Positions 28,301-43,300 of a DNA stretch of 64,000 nucleotides are shown piece after piece. How positions within the stretch are numbered: position 1 is the stretch's first letter; every line of letters starts with the position of its first letter. The notes below the pieces were generated by a model. That model was not told where the DNA came from. It worked only from the letters and a program-made list of their open reading frames with translations, and searched no databases. The DNA is from Taeniopygia guttata (Eukaryota; Chordata; Aves; Passeriformes; Estrildidae), in contig NC_133024.1 in NCBI RefSeq assembly GCF_048771995.1, forward strand, positions 42,632,001 to 42,696,000, in the 5' to 3' direction. The translations under genes were made by a program, and so were the position numbers.

Positions 28301-31300
28301 GTGTCACCTTTTCAATATGCTGTTCTTTCTTGTCTTTCTTCTCTTTCTCACTTTCTGAATAGTCAGTCTTCTTCCATCTTCCACTTCTGTGATAATTTTC
28401 CTTTTTGGACGCAGCTTTTTCAGCTTCTTCTAATCGTGACTGAAATACCTCCACTGACTAGAAGAAAAAACAAAAAAGTCATACCACTTTTAAGGCCATG
28501 GGGTACTGTTGTTGAAGTATTTCAAATTTGCTATAAGCTCTCATATATTAAAAACATTTAACAAGAAAAACATATTAAAGGCTGGGTAGCGCTAAACCCT
28601 TCATCACTTGAAAGAAGCTTCAGGGTCTATTTTTTCCTGCTTCTTTTCACATGTTTTACTTCATACATCGTGCCTTCATACTTCATGTGCCTTGATATGA
28701 AAGTAATCTTTTACAAACATATTAGTATGAAGAAAATTTAACTGAAGATCCTTACCCCGTATCTCTCAGCTACAATTTCCTCAAAATTTCGCTTCTCTCT
28801 CTCAGCCTGCTCCTTCATCCTTTGGTATGATTTTCGCAGCCAACTTAATCCAGCATCTTCTACCACTGTAACTAAAGAACAAAACAACAAGAGTTTGTAG
28901 TTTTACATCTCAAGTAATTGTTCCTATTTAACCTTATTCTGTATGTGACATTAAATTTCCACCTAAACTTATTGTAAAAATTGACGGAGTGCAAAAGAAA
29001 AACAGAATATACAAATACAATTACATATTTTCATAAGTTAACGCTGGTTATACCTCAGCAATACCACTCATATAATTTAAGCTTCTCTAGTTTATCACAA
29101 GCAGTTTCCAAGACAGGAGTGGCATATGAGAAGTTGTGGAGTTTCTTTACGACGTTAAAGAACCTTGCTGTCACTCCCACATTCTGTGTCCATTCTTGGG
29201 CATACTCCTTACACACAAGTGAATTCCCTTTTTCCCTTTCTCAGAAATTGAATGAGTAACCCACTGCTTCCCATGTGAGAAGCTAGCAGTGGTCTTGACA
29301 TTCTGAAAACACACTCAATGATGCCTGTCAACTCTTACAGATCTCGGATCTCTGTGACTCCTAAAAGTGGGCATGAGGCTAATGGTTTCTGGGACAGACT
29401 GTCCACAGGGAAAGGCTCTCAGAAAGCACATATCCAACTCTTCTCTGTTGACAGTATACAAGTAGCATTCTCACCACATAATAAATGTATCATGACATTA
29501 TGAATAATGTTTTTATTACTGTGTTTGCTGGAAATGGTATAACCCCAGGGTAAGGAAAAAAGTGAAAAGGCTATAGAAATACTATTTTTCACAAACCACA
29601 TCTGTAATGTGTTTCATTTTGATGTGACTCAGACTTCCGTGGGTGAATACTTTAAAACTGTAATTTGTGCAATGGAATGAAAGGAACCAAATGAGTTGAC
29701 AACAATTTATCTTGTCTTGGTTAAATTGTACTTTTCTTTAATTAGTTCAAAATGGTGAATTTCTGTAAGAATATTGAAGGTCAAACCACTCAAGATTAAA
29801 ACCCATTGAAGAGAAATTCTGCAAAACAACATACTATGATACTAATCCAATATTCACTATGGAATTTTCATCAGAATTTTACTTTATTACCTATATTAAT
29901 AATAATATATATATAATTAATAATCCTGTTACAACAACATTAGGAGTCATTTGTTAGCAACACAGAGTCCAGAAATTCAAGTAAGAAATTAAAGATTATT
30001 ACTGAAAGTTGCTCTTAACCTTTCTTAACTGAAGCCTCTTCGTCCTTCTCTGGTGGCAAGCCTGTACCACCATCTTTCCAATACGGATTGAGTTCTCTCT
30101 CAGACAGCATGGCCTGAAACAGAAATAATTCAAATGTTTGCATAGCATATGGTTAGTATTTTATAGAATATCTGATAACTTTTGAGACACTTGTGTGTGA
30201 AGTCTGTGTTATATTGTCAATTCACCACCACCTCTTTCATGGTCTAAGCACCTGTTGTATACACATTTTGGGTACCAAGAAAAAGCAGACACTCTGGTGC
30301 AGAAAACACAGGACTATAAACCTGCATGGACAGCAAGTAGTTGGGTAGAAGAGTTTATAAAAATCATTCTTTTCTAAGATTAAGAACACATATAAATTGT
30401 CATTAGTCATATAATACACACTAACATTCTGGTGATTTAAGATATGCATATTAAATGGTCCTCCAACAGCTCTGAAATATTATTCAGGGGAAAAAATAAT
30501 GGTGAAAAAAATTTCAAAATATTAATCCCTTGTTTAAAGACAATAACCAAGGCACTGCATACTACACAAAAACACAGATCCAGGTCAATTTGGTTCCCAA
30601 GCACAACAGCTAACTGGGAAATTTAGTGGCAAGAAAGAGCCTGCTGTGAGATGAGAGGACAAAAATATTACCTAGTGACCCATCATTATGTTTTCAGACC
30701 AGACTACATAGCATTTAACAAGGTAAATGAACAAATAAAGAAGCCATCAACTCCATGTACAAAGAGTTAATTCAATGACAGCAACCCTTTCTCCGGCCAG
30801 ACTCTGAGTCACCCATGTGCTCACCAACAATTGACACATGAAAGGCACAACAACTGCTCCGAGTTCTTCCTTTATGAAAAAACAAGCCTCTTTACCCTGC
30901 ACTTAAATACAACAACTTAAGTAAGCTTTTACTACACTAAACAAGAGTGCTCCTTTCACACACCACGGAGAAGGCCAGACCAGCAGTTTGTCATTGTTAC
31001 TAACAGAACTTAGTACTAACAAAAGTAGTACTAAGTACAAATAGCTTTCTCCTTATCTAGAAGTTAAAAGGCTTTTCTCCACAAGCCTAATGTATGAAGC
31101 CTTCCATCCAAACAGACCAATTTAATTAAAGTCATTATCACATCAGGCATTAGTTTTAATAACAATAAAGACTTACATATTTGAACCAATTAATTACTTT
31201 ATTCATCACACAAAATTTAGTAAAAGGCAGAAAAGAAATAAGATATTAATTCCTCCTACCTGCTCAAGTTCTTGAGCTTTCTGCCGTTCCAATACTTTTT

Positions 31301-34300
31301 CTTTGTGTCTTTCACCTTTGACAGCTGCTACTGATGTTGTTTTCAATGACATGAAGTTTAAATTCATCCATTCTTCTCTCTTTATAATAAACACAAAGAA
31401 TCAGTGTTCATAATTCCAACAAAAACATGGCTTATGTGCCAAACCAAAGCAGTGCAACTACTGACAAATGTTGCTGAAAATAAACAGTGTAAGTTCTACA
31501 AACACATACAAAATCTTTAATGAAAAGCAAACATGATTTTAAGAACACTAATCTTCCAATTTTTTAATACTTAAATTAATTTCATGTCTCCCTGTAATAT
31601 GAAATACATATTTACAATGTATTTAAGACATTAGTAAGCATGCATATTGTACAGACTACTAATCATTAGCATAAACAAATACTGTACATCTCATTTAGCT
31701 AACTCTAATCTCATGATCTCTTACATCTCTTCTAGTGTACACAAAATCTGCAATCAGTATCTGAACATAGTTTATACCGCAGACATCCCGGCACTAACTT
31801 CACCTTCAAACTTAACAGTTATACATCTAAATTCTGTGAACTGTACCCACCATAAAAGCTAGAAAACTGCATTTTCAGAACCTAAGCCAGACCAAGGAGA
31901 TTTTTAAAATGAGGCCTAGACTAAAGAAAAGCAGCATATTAAAAGCCTAGATATATCTACTACCTTTATACAGGTTAAACCTGAAGCCTCAAAAGCAAGC
32001 AGTGACATACACATTGTCAACAATTACTCTATAAAGGCAAGAGAAGGAACTGAAAAATGATCTGTCTTCAAGTGATTCAATAATACCTATGCCCACGTCA
32101 GCAAGCAATGTGCATCAACAAATGTGGATGCACACGGGACCTCTGGTGGTCATCTGGTCCAAACCCCCACTCAAGCAGGGTCATCTAGGGCCAGTTGCCA
32201 ATTTATTCAATTGTAAAGCAGCCACCATTGTGAAGAAATTGTGAAGAAAAAAGTAACATGTCTAGTCAAGATCTTTAAGATGGTGTCTTCAAGAAAATCA
32301 AACTAACTTGTAAGAGCCTCAAAACCTGATAGCAGTTGGTCCTGGGCAACATTAAGAGTAGTGCCTTGTAAAACACTCAGAACTATTAGGTAGAGAAGTC
32401 TTTCAATCAGTGAAAAGTAGTATTTACCCAGCTAAACAAAGACATTTGTCTGTAAAATAGGTTTTGCTCAACACTCTGCAAAATAGCTCCCAAGAACCCT
32501 AAGCATATTTCACAAGCTGAATTTATCTCTGGAGTAGCTGTGAGCCTGCTCACCTGCACGGAAGGCTCTTTTGCAGCATCTGGTTGTTTGTTGACCTTCC
32601 AAGCAACTTCTGTGTCATCTGACTGTGACACATTTGATTCAACCCATTCAACTGAAGAATCCTAAAAAGAGAGTTTAATGTAAAGAATACAAATACCTTA
32701 ACACACTACTTGATAACATGCAACACTTAGCAATTATATCAATAATCAAAATCAATGCTGATTAGCATTACTAATATAATATTGTTTAATATCTTAAAAT
32801 ACTGACAATAAAACTAGAATATTAATATTCCCATAGGAGATTGCTCCATCATGATCAAAGCAATTCACTTCATGAGCACATCACAGTATGCAACATTACC
32901 TCATACTGGCAGCTTATTTGCATAACTCTAATAAAAGTAAAACAGTCAGAATAAAAACAAAATCAAAACTAGTTGGGTTTATGACATAACAAAACCAAAA
33001 TTTTTAAAAATCTACATGCATTACTAAGTATATTTCACATTTAAAAAATTAGATCAGTTACACAGCACAATATAAAGCATGGTACATGCTATTGCCTGCT
33101 ATTTTTGTATCCAGCTTCCTGCACTTGCATTTGCAAACAGTGTACAGAGATTTTTCACTTGAATCCAATAGGACTGCATTGCACAGAGCTTCTTTGCTAT
33201 TCACATGAACCTGTCTTAGGAGTAAAAGAATTCGGATGGAAGTTACAGCCAGGACTGTGTTGCATCCTAGGAGTCTCTGTTGTGATCTGAAGGGTTTTGG
33301 TGATTCCCATGGAGAATGTGGACATTTGTGCCTTTGGTTACTTCCCACGCTGATATTATAGTTTATCTCTGGCACTAACCCTTGAAAAATAAGTCTCATT
33401 ATAATGGACATTCCTTCACTCCATAAAAGTGACTCTGAAAATTAAAACAGTGCCACCTGACTTGCACCAAAAATGCTGGGAAGATGTTTTGCACAATGCA
33501 GCCAGAAGGCAGCTCCCAGATTTCAAATGCAGTCTCTGCACTGTTTTGCCAGAGTGCCCTTCCTTGTGAAGTCATGTCCTTACAGATTCAAATGTACAAG
33601 TCCTTCAGACCCATGTACAACTCCCACATTGTTGGGAGTGTCCAAGGTTGAACATCTGTGGAAAAAGGCAGAGGTAATTTGTGCCTAAAATCAAAGTCAA
33701 TTATTTCCAATTTTAGACACATCACATACCACAGACTACAGAGTATCTATAAAATTTTCCTCTCTATATCAGAATGAAGATTTTGGTTTTCATTTTCTCT
33801 CTGCTGAAAAACTGTAACTCCCTTAGTTCCTAATGCGTGAATTTAATATCATAAAATTCACAAGCACTCACGTAACAGCCTATTTTAAATTGATTAAATA
33901 CTTAGTACATTAAAACTGACAAATTTTGCAGCAAATTTTCCCAACAGAAAATTACAAGAATGAGCCATAATTTTACTAACCATGCATATGCACAGGGACT
34001 AAAATGGTTCAAGTTTTAAAACTGTAAATTGAACTATTTTAAAATTTCTTACTTACAGAAGAACTATCAAGTAAGTCATCCTTCTTTTCAGATTTCTGTT
34101 TCTTACTTTTCTTCTTTTCCTTCTTAGCTTTTTTGGAATGCTTATCCTTTTTCTTTTTTTTCTGTACAGAATGTTCCAACAAGTAAATGTTCGTAAATGA
34201 GACCCAGTAAACCAAATAATCCATATACAAAAAAAAAAAAAAAAAAAAAAAAAAATCAAAACCTACATACCAAACCTCCTGAAGAAAGACGAAATACACA

Positions 34301-37300
34301 CAAATACCTTTTATTTCTACTACCCTCTCACTCTCTCCTATGGGGGAAGGGCTGGGGTGGTGGTAGGGGCAAGGAGGGCATACCTCACAAACCCATGATC
34401 AATTTTTCTTCCCTCTCTCAGTATCTTTTTCGTTGGAACTAAGGCACTACAACTAAACAGATAATATCTACTACAATACATGTATTTTGGTCAAACCTAT
34501 TTCTTCAGGTATCACTACATTATCAATACACATCTTTCCACTGCTGAAATATCTGCACATTAAAAGGATGTGATATTCACAGGCTCCATTAAGGCTTCTC
34601 CTGTGAATGAACACAAATGAGACTGCTATGAAGCCTTGATTCCTACAGATTTCTTCCCATGGAACTATCAGTGTCTGCTAGCACTTCCTTTTCTGCATTT
34701 GGTAGAAATTAAAGCTGGAATTGAATGACAGATTTTTTTCCTCTTGGCAAATAAAAGATAATGTCTACCTTAAAAAAATGCTAATATCAAAGCATAAAGA
34801 AATCAGAAATTGGGATGTGTTTAAAGATTGTCGTAAAGCCCACAAAATCTTCTGTTCATACAAACATTCTGTAAAGGTTACAACCCAAAATAATTATTTC
34901 CAGTTTTGTCACCTTTTCTAGTGGTTCCACACGTTCATTCACATCAGCAGGGATCCATGTATCTTCACCTCGCAGATCCTTTAGCAGCTTGCAACTCTCC
35001 TTCTTTTCATAACTAATTTTGGCCTAAGATCAACAGAGAAGGAAAATAATCAGGTAGAGCTCAGAAGCATTTCCACACACAATGTTGCATTTCAGGCTGC
35101 AGAATGTTCCTCGCTTTCTAATTTGTGAGATAAAACTAGAAATACTTTTACTACTTCTTCCAAAAAAATAACCATCACTGCAAACAGTTACAATTCCTAA
35201 AAAGGATTTTTATAAGCCACATCAATATAATAATTATTTTTTTCAGCCTCTTAAGTTCACTCTATTATGTTTAGCACAAACATGACTTTCAAAAGCAAGT
35301 TTACTTAAGTATAACTTGTCTTTAGGAAATTCTTTATCCCGTATATCATATGCCATATATCACCATACCTTTATTAAACAGGAGAAAAGTTATACTATTA
35401 CAATGCTAATTTTGTGTTAGATAATTTGTGCAAATTTTAACGTGCTCTTGGGTTTTTATTTATTTGAGGTGTTTCTTTTAAAATAACTAGAATCAAAACA
35501 AAAACTAAAGGTAAAGCTTGACATTCACTTAAAATTGGCTTAAACACCAATTTTACCAGAAAGTGTTGTCAAACATAAGCCAACAGAACACATACAAGTT
35601 TAAGAAAGACCAATATCTAAAACAAACAAATAAAAAAGTCTCAGGAGATTGGACAACAATTGAGGTCTCTCCTCCTGGCCAGCTATTAATTCTCCAGATT
35701 CAAGCCTGTGCACTGCAGAAGACGGTAACCAGCCTACCACAGGGCAGTATCTCTTTTTTTGATGTAGCCAAGAAGGAAATCTACAGCTTTTGTCCTGACA
35801 GAAAATAATGCTTGCAGGAAGATGACAAATACACTATAAGGGTTCAAAAGAACAGAAATACATGCTAAAAAAATAAGATTAAAAGTTGGTTTTGTTTTTT
35901 TTTAAGACAAGATAGGACTGCTGTTGTGTTTTTGAACATTGGCATTAGCATATTGAAAGTGGCACGACATAATGAACTCAAAAAAAAAGCCCACTACATA
36001 TCTGTGCCCAAACAAAACACCCTTTTCAACTTTCATTGCCTACTTTCTTAGCAGCTCCATGTGATAAACTTTCTAATGCACTTAAATGCAAGCAAAGCAA
36101 GGCTGCTACCCAGACTTCTTGATTTTAAACAAAGGAATATTGTAACATAAACAAAACGTAGTATAAATCAGCTTGAATAAAGAGGCCTAGACTGAAACTT
36201 CTATCTCTAGAATGAAGCTGACAGTCTACAAAGTTCAATGCTACCTCTTAAAATTCAAAAGGTAGGCACAGAGTTAAGAACACATTCAAATATCTATTCC
36301 AACACCAATACATTTTCTAGTTTATAAGTAAACAAAATAACAAAAGAATGAGGACTACAATTTAGTGAGAATGAAATAGTTGTTGAATACAACAGAGCTT
36401 CACTAAAGCCACCGGCTTTAGTGTTTCCAGGCGTGTTTCCTGCAACTTCTCCATCATACAGAGAGGTAACCCTGGCCACCCTACAACATCTGGGACAACA
36501 CCCTTGAAAATTCATGCAGAAATAGATCAGATTGATATATTCTCTTCTAATCCATGTAGACAATTATGGCCCTTTTGTCTTAAAAACACACTCATCTGAC
36601 TAAAACTAAAGTAAGTAAATATGCCACATTTTTGGACAAGTGGAGGATAACAACCTCAGTTTTGCAACTCACAAAATGTCTATGAGCCACACACTCCAAA
36701 CTTAAGCTTATAACTGGACAGAGATGAAACAGTGGACATAAAGGGAACCTGAATATAGTTCTAGATGGGAAAAAACCCCCAAGCCCTGACTCCAAGCTTG
36801 TTCACCCCACATACAAACACAAAAACATGTTGCCAAGTAGACTGAAAAAAAAAAAAAAAAAGGCACACTTTTCTCCATATTCCATTTCGTTTTTGATTGA
36901 GAAAGAACTGCAGCTGGAGTCTATAGCTCCCTTCCACCCTTTTTGCAGTTCTCCAGACAATAAATCTATAAATGCCACAAATAAAGGCCACTCAAGATCA
37001 GCTTGTCAACATTTCTTCATTGTTGATGTTCTCTGCCTGTCATGGAAGACTTAGTCTCTTATCATTTCCTATAATAACAAGTATATTTTAAATAACATTG
37101 CTATTTTCTTCATGCTGCCAAAGTCACAAATAAAATGAGGTAATGTTATAAGTAAGGCACAAACTGAGCTTTTATACTTTTTATTAGATCTAAAAATAAA
37201 CAGAAGAAATGAAGGCAAGTATTTAAGTAATTGAGATACATCATTCTAATGAAAGAGGTGGATCATCATTTTGGCTGAAGTACACAAATACTCATTTAGA

Positions 37301-40300
37301 ACACAGACTGACTAGAAATCATCATCGGACTACAGACTGCTGTCTCCTGAATACTAAATGAAACACAATTGGCCAAGATGAACGTGTAGCAGAGATTGAC
37401 CACCAGGCTGTTAAAAAGAACCAAAAGCATCAGATGGAAGTTTGCGTCTCCCAGACAAGGATACAAAATATAGAAGATTCTTAACAAGGTATCTATGTAA
37501 GATCAAATAAAAAGGAAAGAAAAAAAGAAAAAAGAAGAAAATAAGAATGATGCCCGGAGACCTAAAAATATGAAATGTTATAATTTCACCTAAACTATCA
37601 TTTTAACACAAGACTAGAAAGTTAGCAGCAATAGCCTCTAAATCCTTCTCTCTAAAATCTAGCTCCCTCAAATTATCATATTCAATTTTTATTGTTCATG
37701 ATACTTTCCCCTTACACACACACAATCACTTCAAGTGGAAGTAAGCCAGAAAAACTGCCTACACTACTTTATTAGCTTCAAAACTTAACTTCATATTCTA
37801 CTTTTCTTTTCAAAAGCTGAAGGGCTTACTAGCATGTCATAAAATGTAAAAAATAAAGAAAAACTAATTAATTCTCCTGTCAGACTTACCATTCCATCTA
37901 TGAGGACCAACTCTAATAGTTTCACATCAGTCCAGCCACAGGATTCCAAGCATTTAATTCACATTAAGGTTCATTAATACTTATAATACCACAGGAATAT
38001 CCAATAATTTATACTTTCCCCCTTTACAAATGAGGTACATTTTAGGTACCACAGCAATATTTTTCAGTTTTTTCTCCATAAATAGTAGCTGATACATTTC
38101 TGAAATACCTCTGTTTCAAAAGTAATACTTTAAGTATGTAAATGCCTGTGCATGTACACATGAACACATTATGAGCAAAAACCTGTCAAAGAAGGACAAG
38201 CATCATGCTGCACTACACACTTCTGCAGCATCCTAATAAAATTGCTCATGGTCTCCTTTGCAACAAAAACAAGGGGAAGTCTAAGTTTGGCAAGGCACTC
38301 TGTAAGGTCTGTTGTTACAGTGCTACAAAAACAGTAATTATTCTACAGCACTAAGTCAGCAATGCTTGCCATGGTTGAAGAGATCCAAATTTTACAGACT
38401 TTACCACAAGTAGGCGAAAGGGGTTTGAATTTCACAGATCCATCTGAATGTGGGAGGAAACCAAGTTCAAGGAAAGTGCTTTCTGGTTTCCATCAAGCGG
38501 GTCATTAAGGCCAGCCCACCCAGTAGCTGACAACATGATCTACTAAATGAATAAAATTTGCTCCAACACAGCCTGTAATACACTGCAGACACAAAATCCA
38601 AAAGCTATAAAAATTACATCATCCTGCACCAGGAAAAAGCAGAAAATATCAAAGACACTGCCAACAGCCAAGTCACAGGTCACACAATAAATGGAGCTTG
38701 TTAACACAGCAGTCCCTCAAGGATGTCCAGAAGGGATGGAGGGATGAGCTGAAAATTCACCCCCCAGTTCACAGCAAACCTGACCAATATTCCTTCCTGA
38801 GCTCAGCTCTATTTACTGCTTCAGCTCTCATGAAGGCCAGGGGAAGTTTTCCATACCGCTACAAAGACCTTGCAATTTTCCATCTATAACTGTGGTCAAC
38901 TCTAGTTCTTTAAATGATAATCCCCATGACTCAATAGTCAACTTCATCCAAAAGAAGCAAGACTCCCTTTTCCTCCACAAGCAATCAGAATAAAATCTAC
39001 AGCACATCAGACCATTACAGTATGACAAAAACCTTCAATAGAGCTAAGCTGCTGTCCTGGCCACCTGCCACTGAAGGGCAAGGCTCCATTCCACACCTCT
39101 CCTCCCTGCACTGTCCCTTCACATACCCCCACCACCTTACCCACCCAGGCCTGTTCCTCCGCTCCAGTCTCAGGCAAAGTCACTTCCAGGACCACCATGA
39201 CACAAAATACATCCCACCAAAAGGACGATGCAGCTTCCTGCAAAACAAGCTTACAAGCTGCCACTCTAGAAAGATCATCAAGGCTCAAAGAAAAAAGGGG
39301 CAAAGTGCACCTAGGGGAAAAGCAGTGTGGAGAAAACTTATTTCAGCAACAGCTTTCAGTTAGGAAAGTTCAAAAAACTCTAACACCTAGCCAGTCCTTC
39401 AAATATCAAGATAAGGCATTCAAAATATATACAATGAGCTTTTCTTTCTAATTTCAGGATCATCTCCCATGCTATCATACAAACCACCCCACTATTTTAA
39501 CTGTTTTGATAATCAGCTATCAGAAAGGTTGCTGTGCCATGTATTACCCTCCCACTTTTCTACCACCCCAAAGCTCAGAGACAGAGAGCCCTGGTTACAC
39601 GAGTGCTTAGCTCCAGGGAACTTGAACATACCCTTCTTTGCAGCTCTGATGCTTTTATACCAATTCTCTGTCTGAATAACACACTTACTTTGGTAAATGC
39701 TTAGATTATTTTTCGAGTCTCAATATTTCGATTATTGCTACATCCACTAAGACTTCCCAAGGAGGACAAGAGTGGAAACACAAGAAAGAGCTTAGCTTCC
39801 AGCCCTACTTGGGAACTTGCAACTGAGTCAGAGAGCTGCCTGCACCACCACCTCCTCCAGACACAGCTTTGCCAACTGGAAATGTCACCACTCTTTGTCA
39901 TTTTCACCTGCCAAAAGGCACAAAAGAAAGGTCACTGAAGCGACCATCACTTCAATCATTCAAGCTTCTCGTGATCAATAATCAAAAGTCAGATGTGATT
40001 TAAGGAGCAGGCTACAGGAGATATTAGCCTTCAGTCAGAAACATCTGGGAGGCAGCAGAGGTTCAGCTGGTACACATCTGTTGTGCAGACACAACAGATA
40101 ACTAGAAGCTATTACTGCTAGGAAACCATAAATAGGTATTTCTTGTTCATGTGACACCTGTCCTCATCACTGACCTTCAAAAATGACCTGTCTGATCAAA
40201 GATGTTGCTTGCAAAAGATGCATAGAGCTGCTTAGACAAAAATCCAAAAATCTTTTGTAAAAAGGCAGTATTCATTTCTCAGTTAACATTACTCTTCTAA

Positions 40301-43300
40301 TACCACAGATTTAAGTGCTGAAATACTTATTTCCTTCAGCACATAGAGTTGGAGATTTAACACTTAATGAAGGATTTAAAAGGAAAAGAAGAAAAAGGAG
40401 GTGCTTATTATTACAGCACAGAAGCAACTATAACCCCTAACAGAGACATGTTTTGCTACTAATTTCTGCCTAAGGAGACATTTCTGTAATTTTCCACTGA
40501 AAACTGCAATGTAAAGTACTGCCAAGCCCTCCATCACCTCAGCAAATACTGATCACTGCAAAAAGCCAACTGTTAGGCTTTTAGGAGGAAATACCTCATC
40601 GTACTTCAGCAAAACCTGCTGATTTCACAGCTTCTTTAGAGCTCTAATTCTGTGAACTCAATGATACTGTTATACACTGTTGGTTGTTTTCTTTCCTTTA
40701 ATTTTAAGCTGTATTTTCAAAGAAAATAAAACAAAAAACATAAACCAAAAATTAAAGGGAGAAGTCTAATTAAAAGCATCAAATGAGATGTTTCAAAAAA
40801 TAATGGCTTGCAAATCTCAAATCAATTTTTTCAGAAATAGAAATAATTTTCAGAAATATAAAAAAAGTAAAACTAAACATGCAATTTCTTGTTTGTGCAA
40901 TGAATTTGTTTTATGGTATCAATTTATTTTCAATGTTTCAATAATATACATTATTTGACCAAGGTCTTATCTATCTGCATTCAACTTCTGATCTGTAACT
41001 AATCCTTAAAAATTAAAAGGCAGGATTTTCCGCACAAGGAATGGCCAAATCACATTACCCTCAGAGGCCGAAGAGTGAAGCACTCAGAGTCCATGGAAAA
41101 AAACCCCAAGTAACAGAAGAGCAACCCTAAAATACAAAAATACTAGGAAACAACAGATGCAAGAATAATCCAAAATTTGAAGTCTTGCTAAGAAGTGTGC
41201 ATGTCTAGGAAAAATACACATCTCTGCACTTAGCACAACACCCATCAGATTATTTTCCTGCAGTAAACTTGTAAACCAAAATAGCAGTGTCATGAACTAT
41301 CATGCTCATCAAAACAAGATGCTATTTCTGCAGCTTTCTAATGATCTGCATGTCAACACTTAATTATTTGATTACTGATCATTATCATAAACACTATCAG
41401 CCACTGGGTTTTATGAGTGCAGTTTGGAAGACAGACTACACAAATAGAAGAATACATTTCCAAGATTTAAAAGAGAAATCTTGATCAATTAATTGTGTGG
41501 CATTTGGTTCATCAGAACAAGTCCAAGTTCAATATTTCATAACAAAAAGTTCCTTAAGGTGAGTTGGCTGAACATCTCATCTTTCCAGAAACAGAGCTAC
41601 TAAAGTACAGTTATTTCTGCAAATTTATCAGATTACCAGAAGCAAAGACTACACAGCTTTCCAACTGTCTTTCCCAAAATAAAGGGCTTCCAGGATTACA
41701 ATCACCAAATAACTGTCTTGACTGCATTAGTCAGCTATGGTAAGTTCATGTTAATCTCTTGCTGCTTTTCTAAGCAAGACAATCAAAATACATTGAGAAA
41801 ATGTGTTGCAATATTTTGCTCCCTGTTCTGTTCACAGAATCATAGAATATCCTGAGTTGGAAGGCACCCACAAGGATCATCCATAGCCAACTCCTGCCCC
41901 TGCAAAGGACACCCCAAGAGTCACACTATGTGCCCCAGAGCATTGTCCAAACACTTCTTAAACTCTGCCAGGCTGGTGCTGTGACCACTTCCCTGGGAAG
42001 CCTGTTCCAGTGCCCAACTACTCTCTGGGTGAAGAACCTTTTCAAAATATCCAACCCAAACCTCCCCTGACTCAACTTCAGGCCATTCCCTCAGGTCTGT
42101 CACTGGTCACCACAGAGCAGAGATCAGTGCCTGCCCCTCCTCTTCCCCTCACAAGGAAGCTGCAGACCATCACGGGGTCTCCCCAGAGTCTCCTCTTCTC
42201 TACACTGAACCAGCCAATCGACCTCAGTCAGTCCATATGCCTGCAACCTCTTCACTGTATTTGTGGCCCTCCTTTGGACACTCTCTCTAGTTTAATGTCT
42301 TTTTTATATGGTGGCACCCAGAACTGACCCCAGCACTGGAGGTGAGGCCACCCCAGTGCAGAGCAGAGCAGGACAATCCCTTCCCTCGACTGCCTGGCTG
42401 TTCCACTGCAGCAGGCAGTCCAGCCACAATCAAAGTAAAGCACAGAAAGTCAATACACTTAGGACATTAATCTGTTCTCGCACAGGCAGCAACACGTCCA
42501 TTCTGAAAAGCAGACAGCAGAGTATTGACATGGCAACTATGACATTCTCACTGTTTCACATTATAAAATGCTAAATTGACTTTTCACAGAAATAACAGAG
42601 TATCTATAGGAGAAGTCTTTAAAATGTTGCCCTTTTACATAGCTATATTAGGTTATTTGGTCCATAAATGGGAAGACGAAACACAGAATGAGTTTTAAAA
42701 AAAAAGTTTCATTCCTAAATTTCCCTATCAGCCAAATAAGCAATAAAGGAATCTCTACAGCTTCCTTTGGCCCACATGGACTTGTATAGAATAAAATGCT
42801 TATCATACACTTCTGCTAACACATTCTAAAACTTTGGTAGAGAAAAGGGGGCAGGGGGAGAAACTCCCAACCTTCAGTATGTCCTCTCCTTACTTCAACT
42901 TTTGTTCTTACTGCATGGAAAAGAAATAGTTCCAAGAACATTCATAAGATGACAAACACAGCAATTCCACAAGCAAAAGCAAAGAAAAATATTTGATAAA
43001 TAATGTATGTTTCTGTATTACCCCAATGCACCCAAGAGAATCTTTGAAAATCAGAGAATCTGACTTAGCTTTGGGCTGCCTGGAAGTGAAAACATAACAA
43101 TGTGGAAATATAACACACACTCTATACTGTGACTTTCAGTAAGAAGTTGAAAAGTCACACTGGGGAGGTTTCTCATCAGCCATATAGGGATCAAGCACTT
43201 CTAATGGTCAACCTCTGTAGAAAACAACATCATTTTCTCCAGATCCATTCCTACGCTTCACAAAAAATGAACTTGAAGAATCATAGTGGCTAGCATTTTA

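Noticed and set aside
27866..28561. 231-codon open frame on the plus strand
   Set aside because: It is the antisense shadow of CWF19L2 exon 8, whose minus-strand frame has correct splice borders and family motifs.
42010..42574. Plus-strand frames of 88-105 codons at 42.0-42.6 kb
   Set aside because: Antisense translation of a CR1 copy, matching the similar frames over the 46.9-kb CR1.
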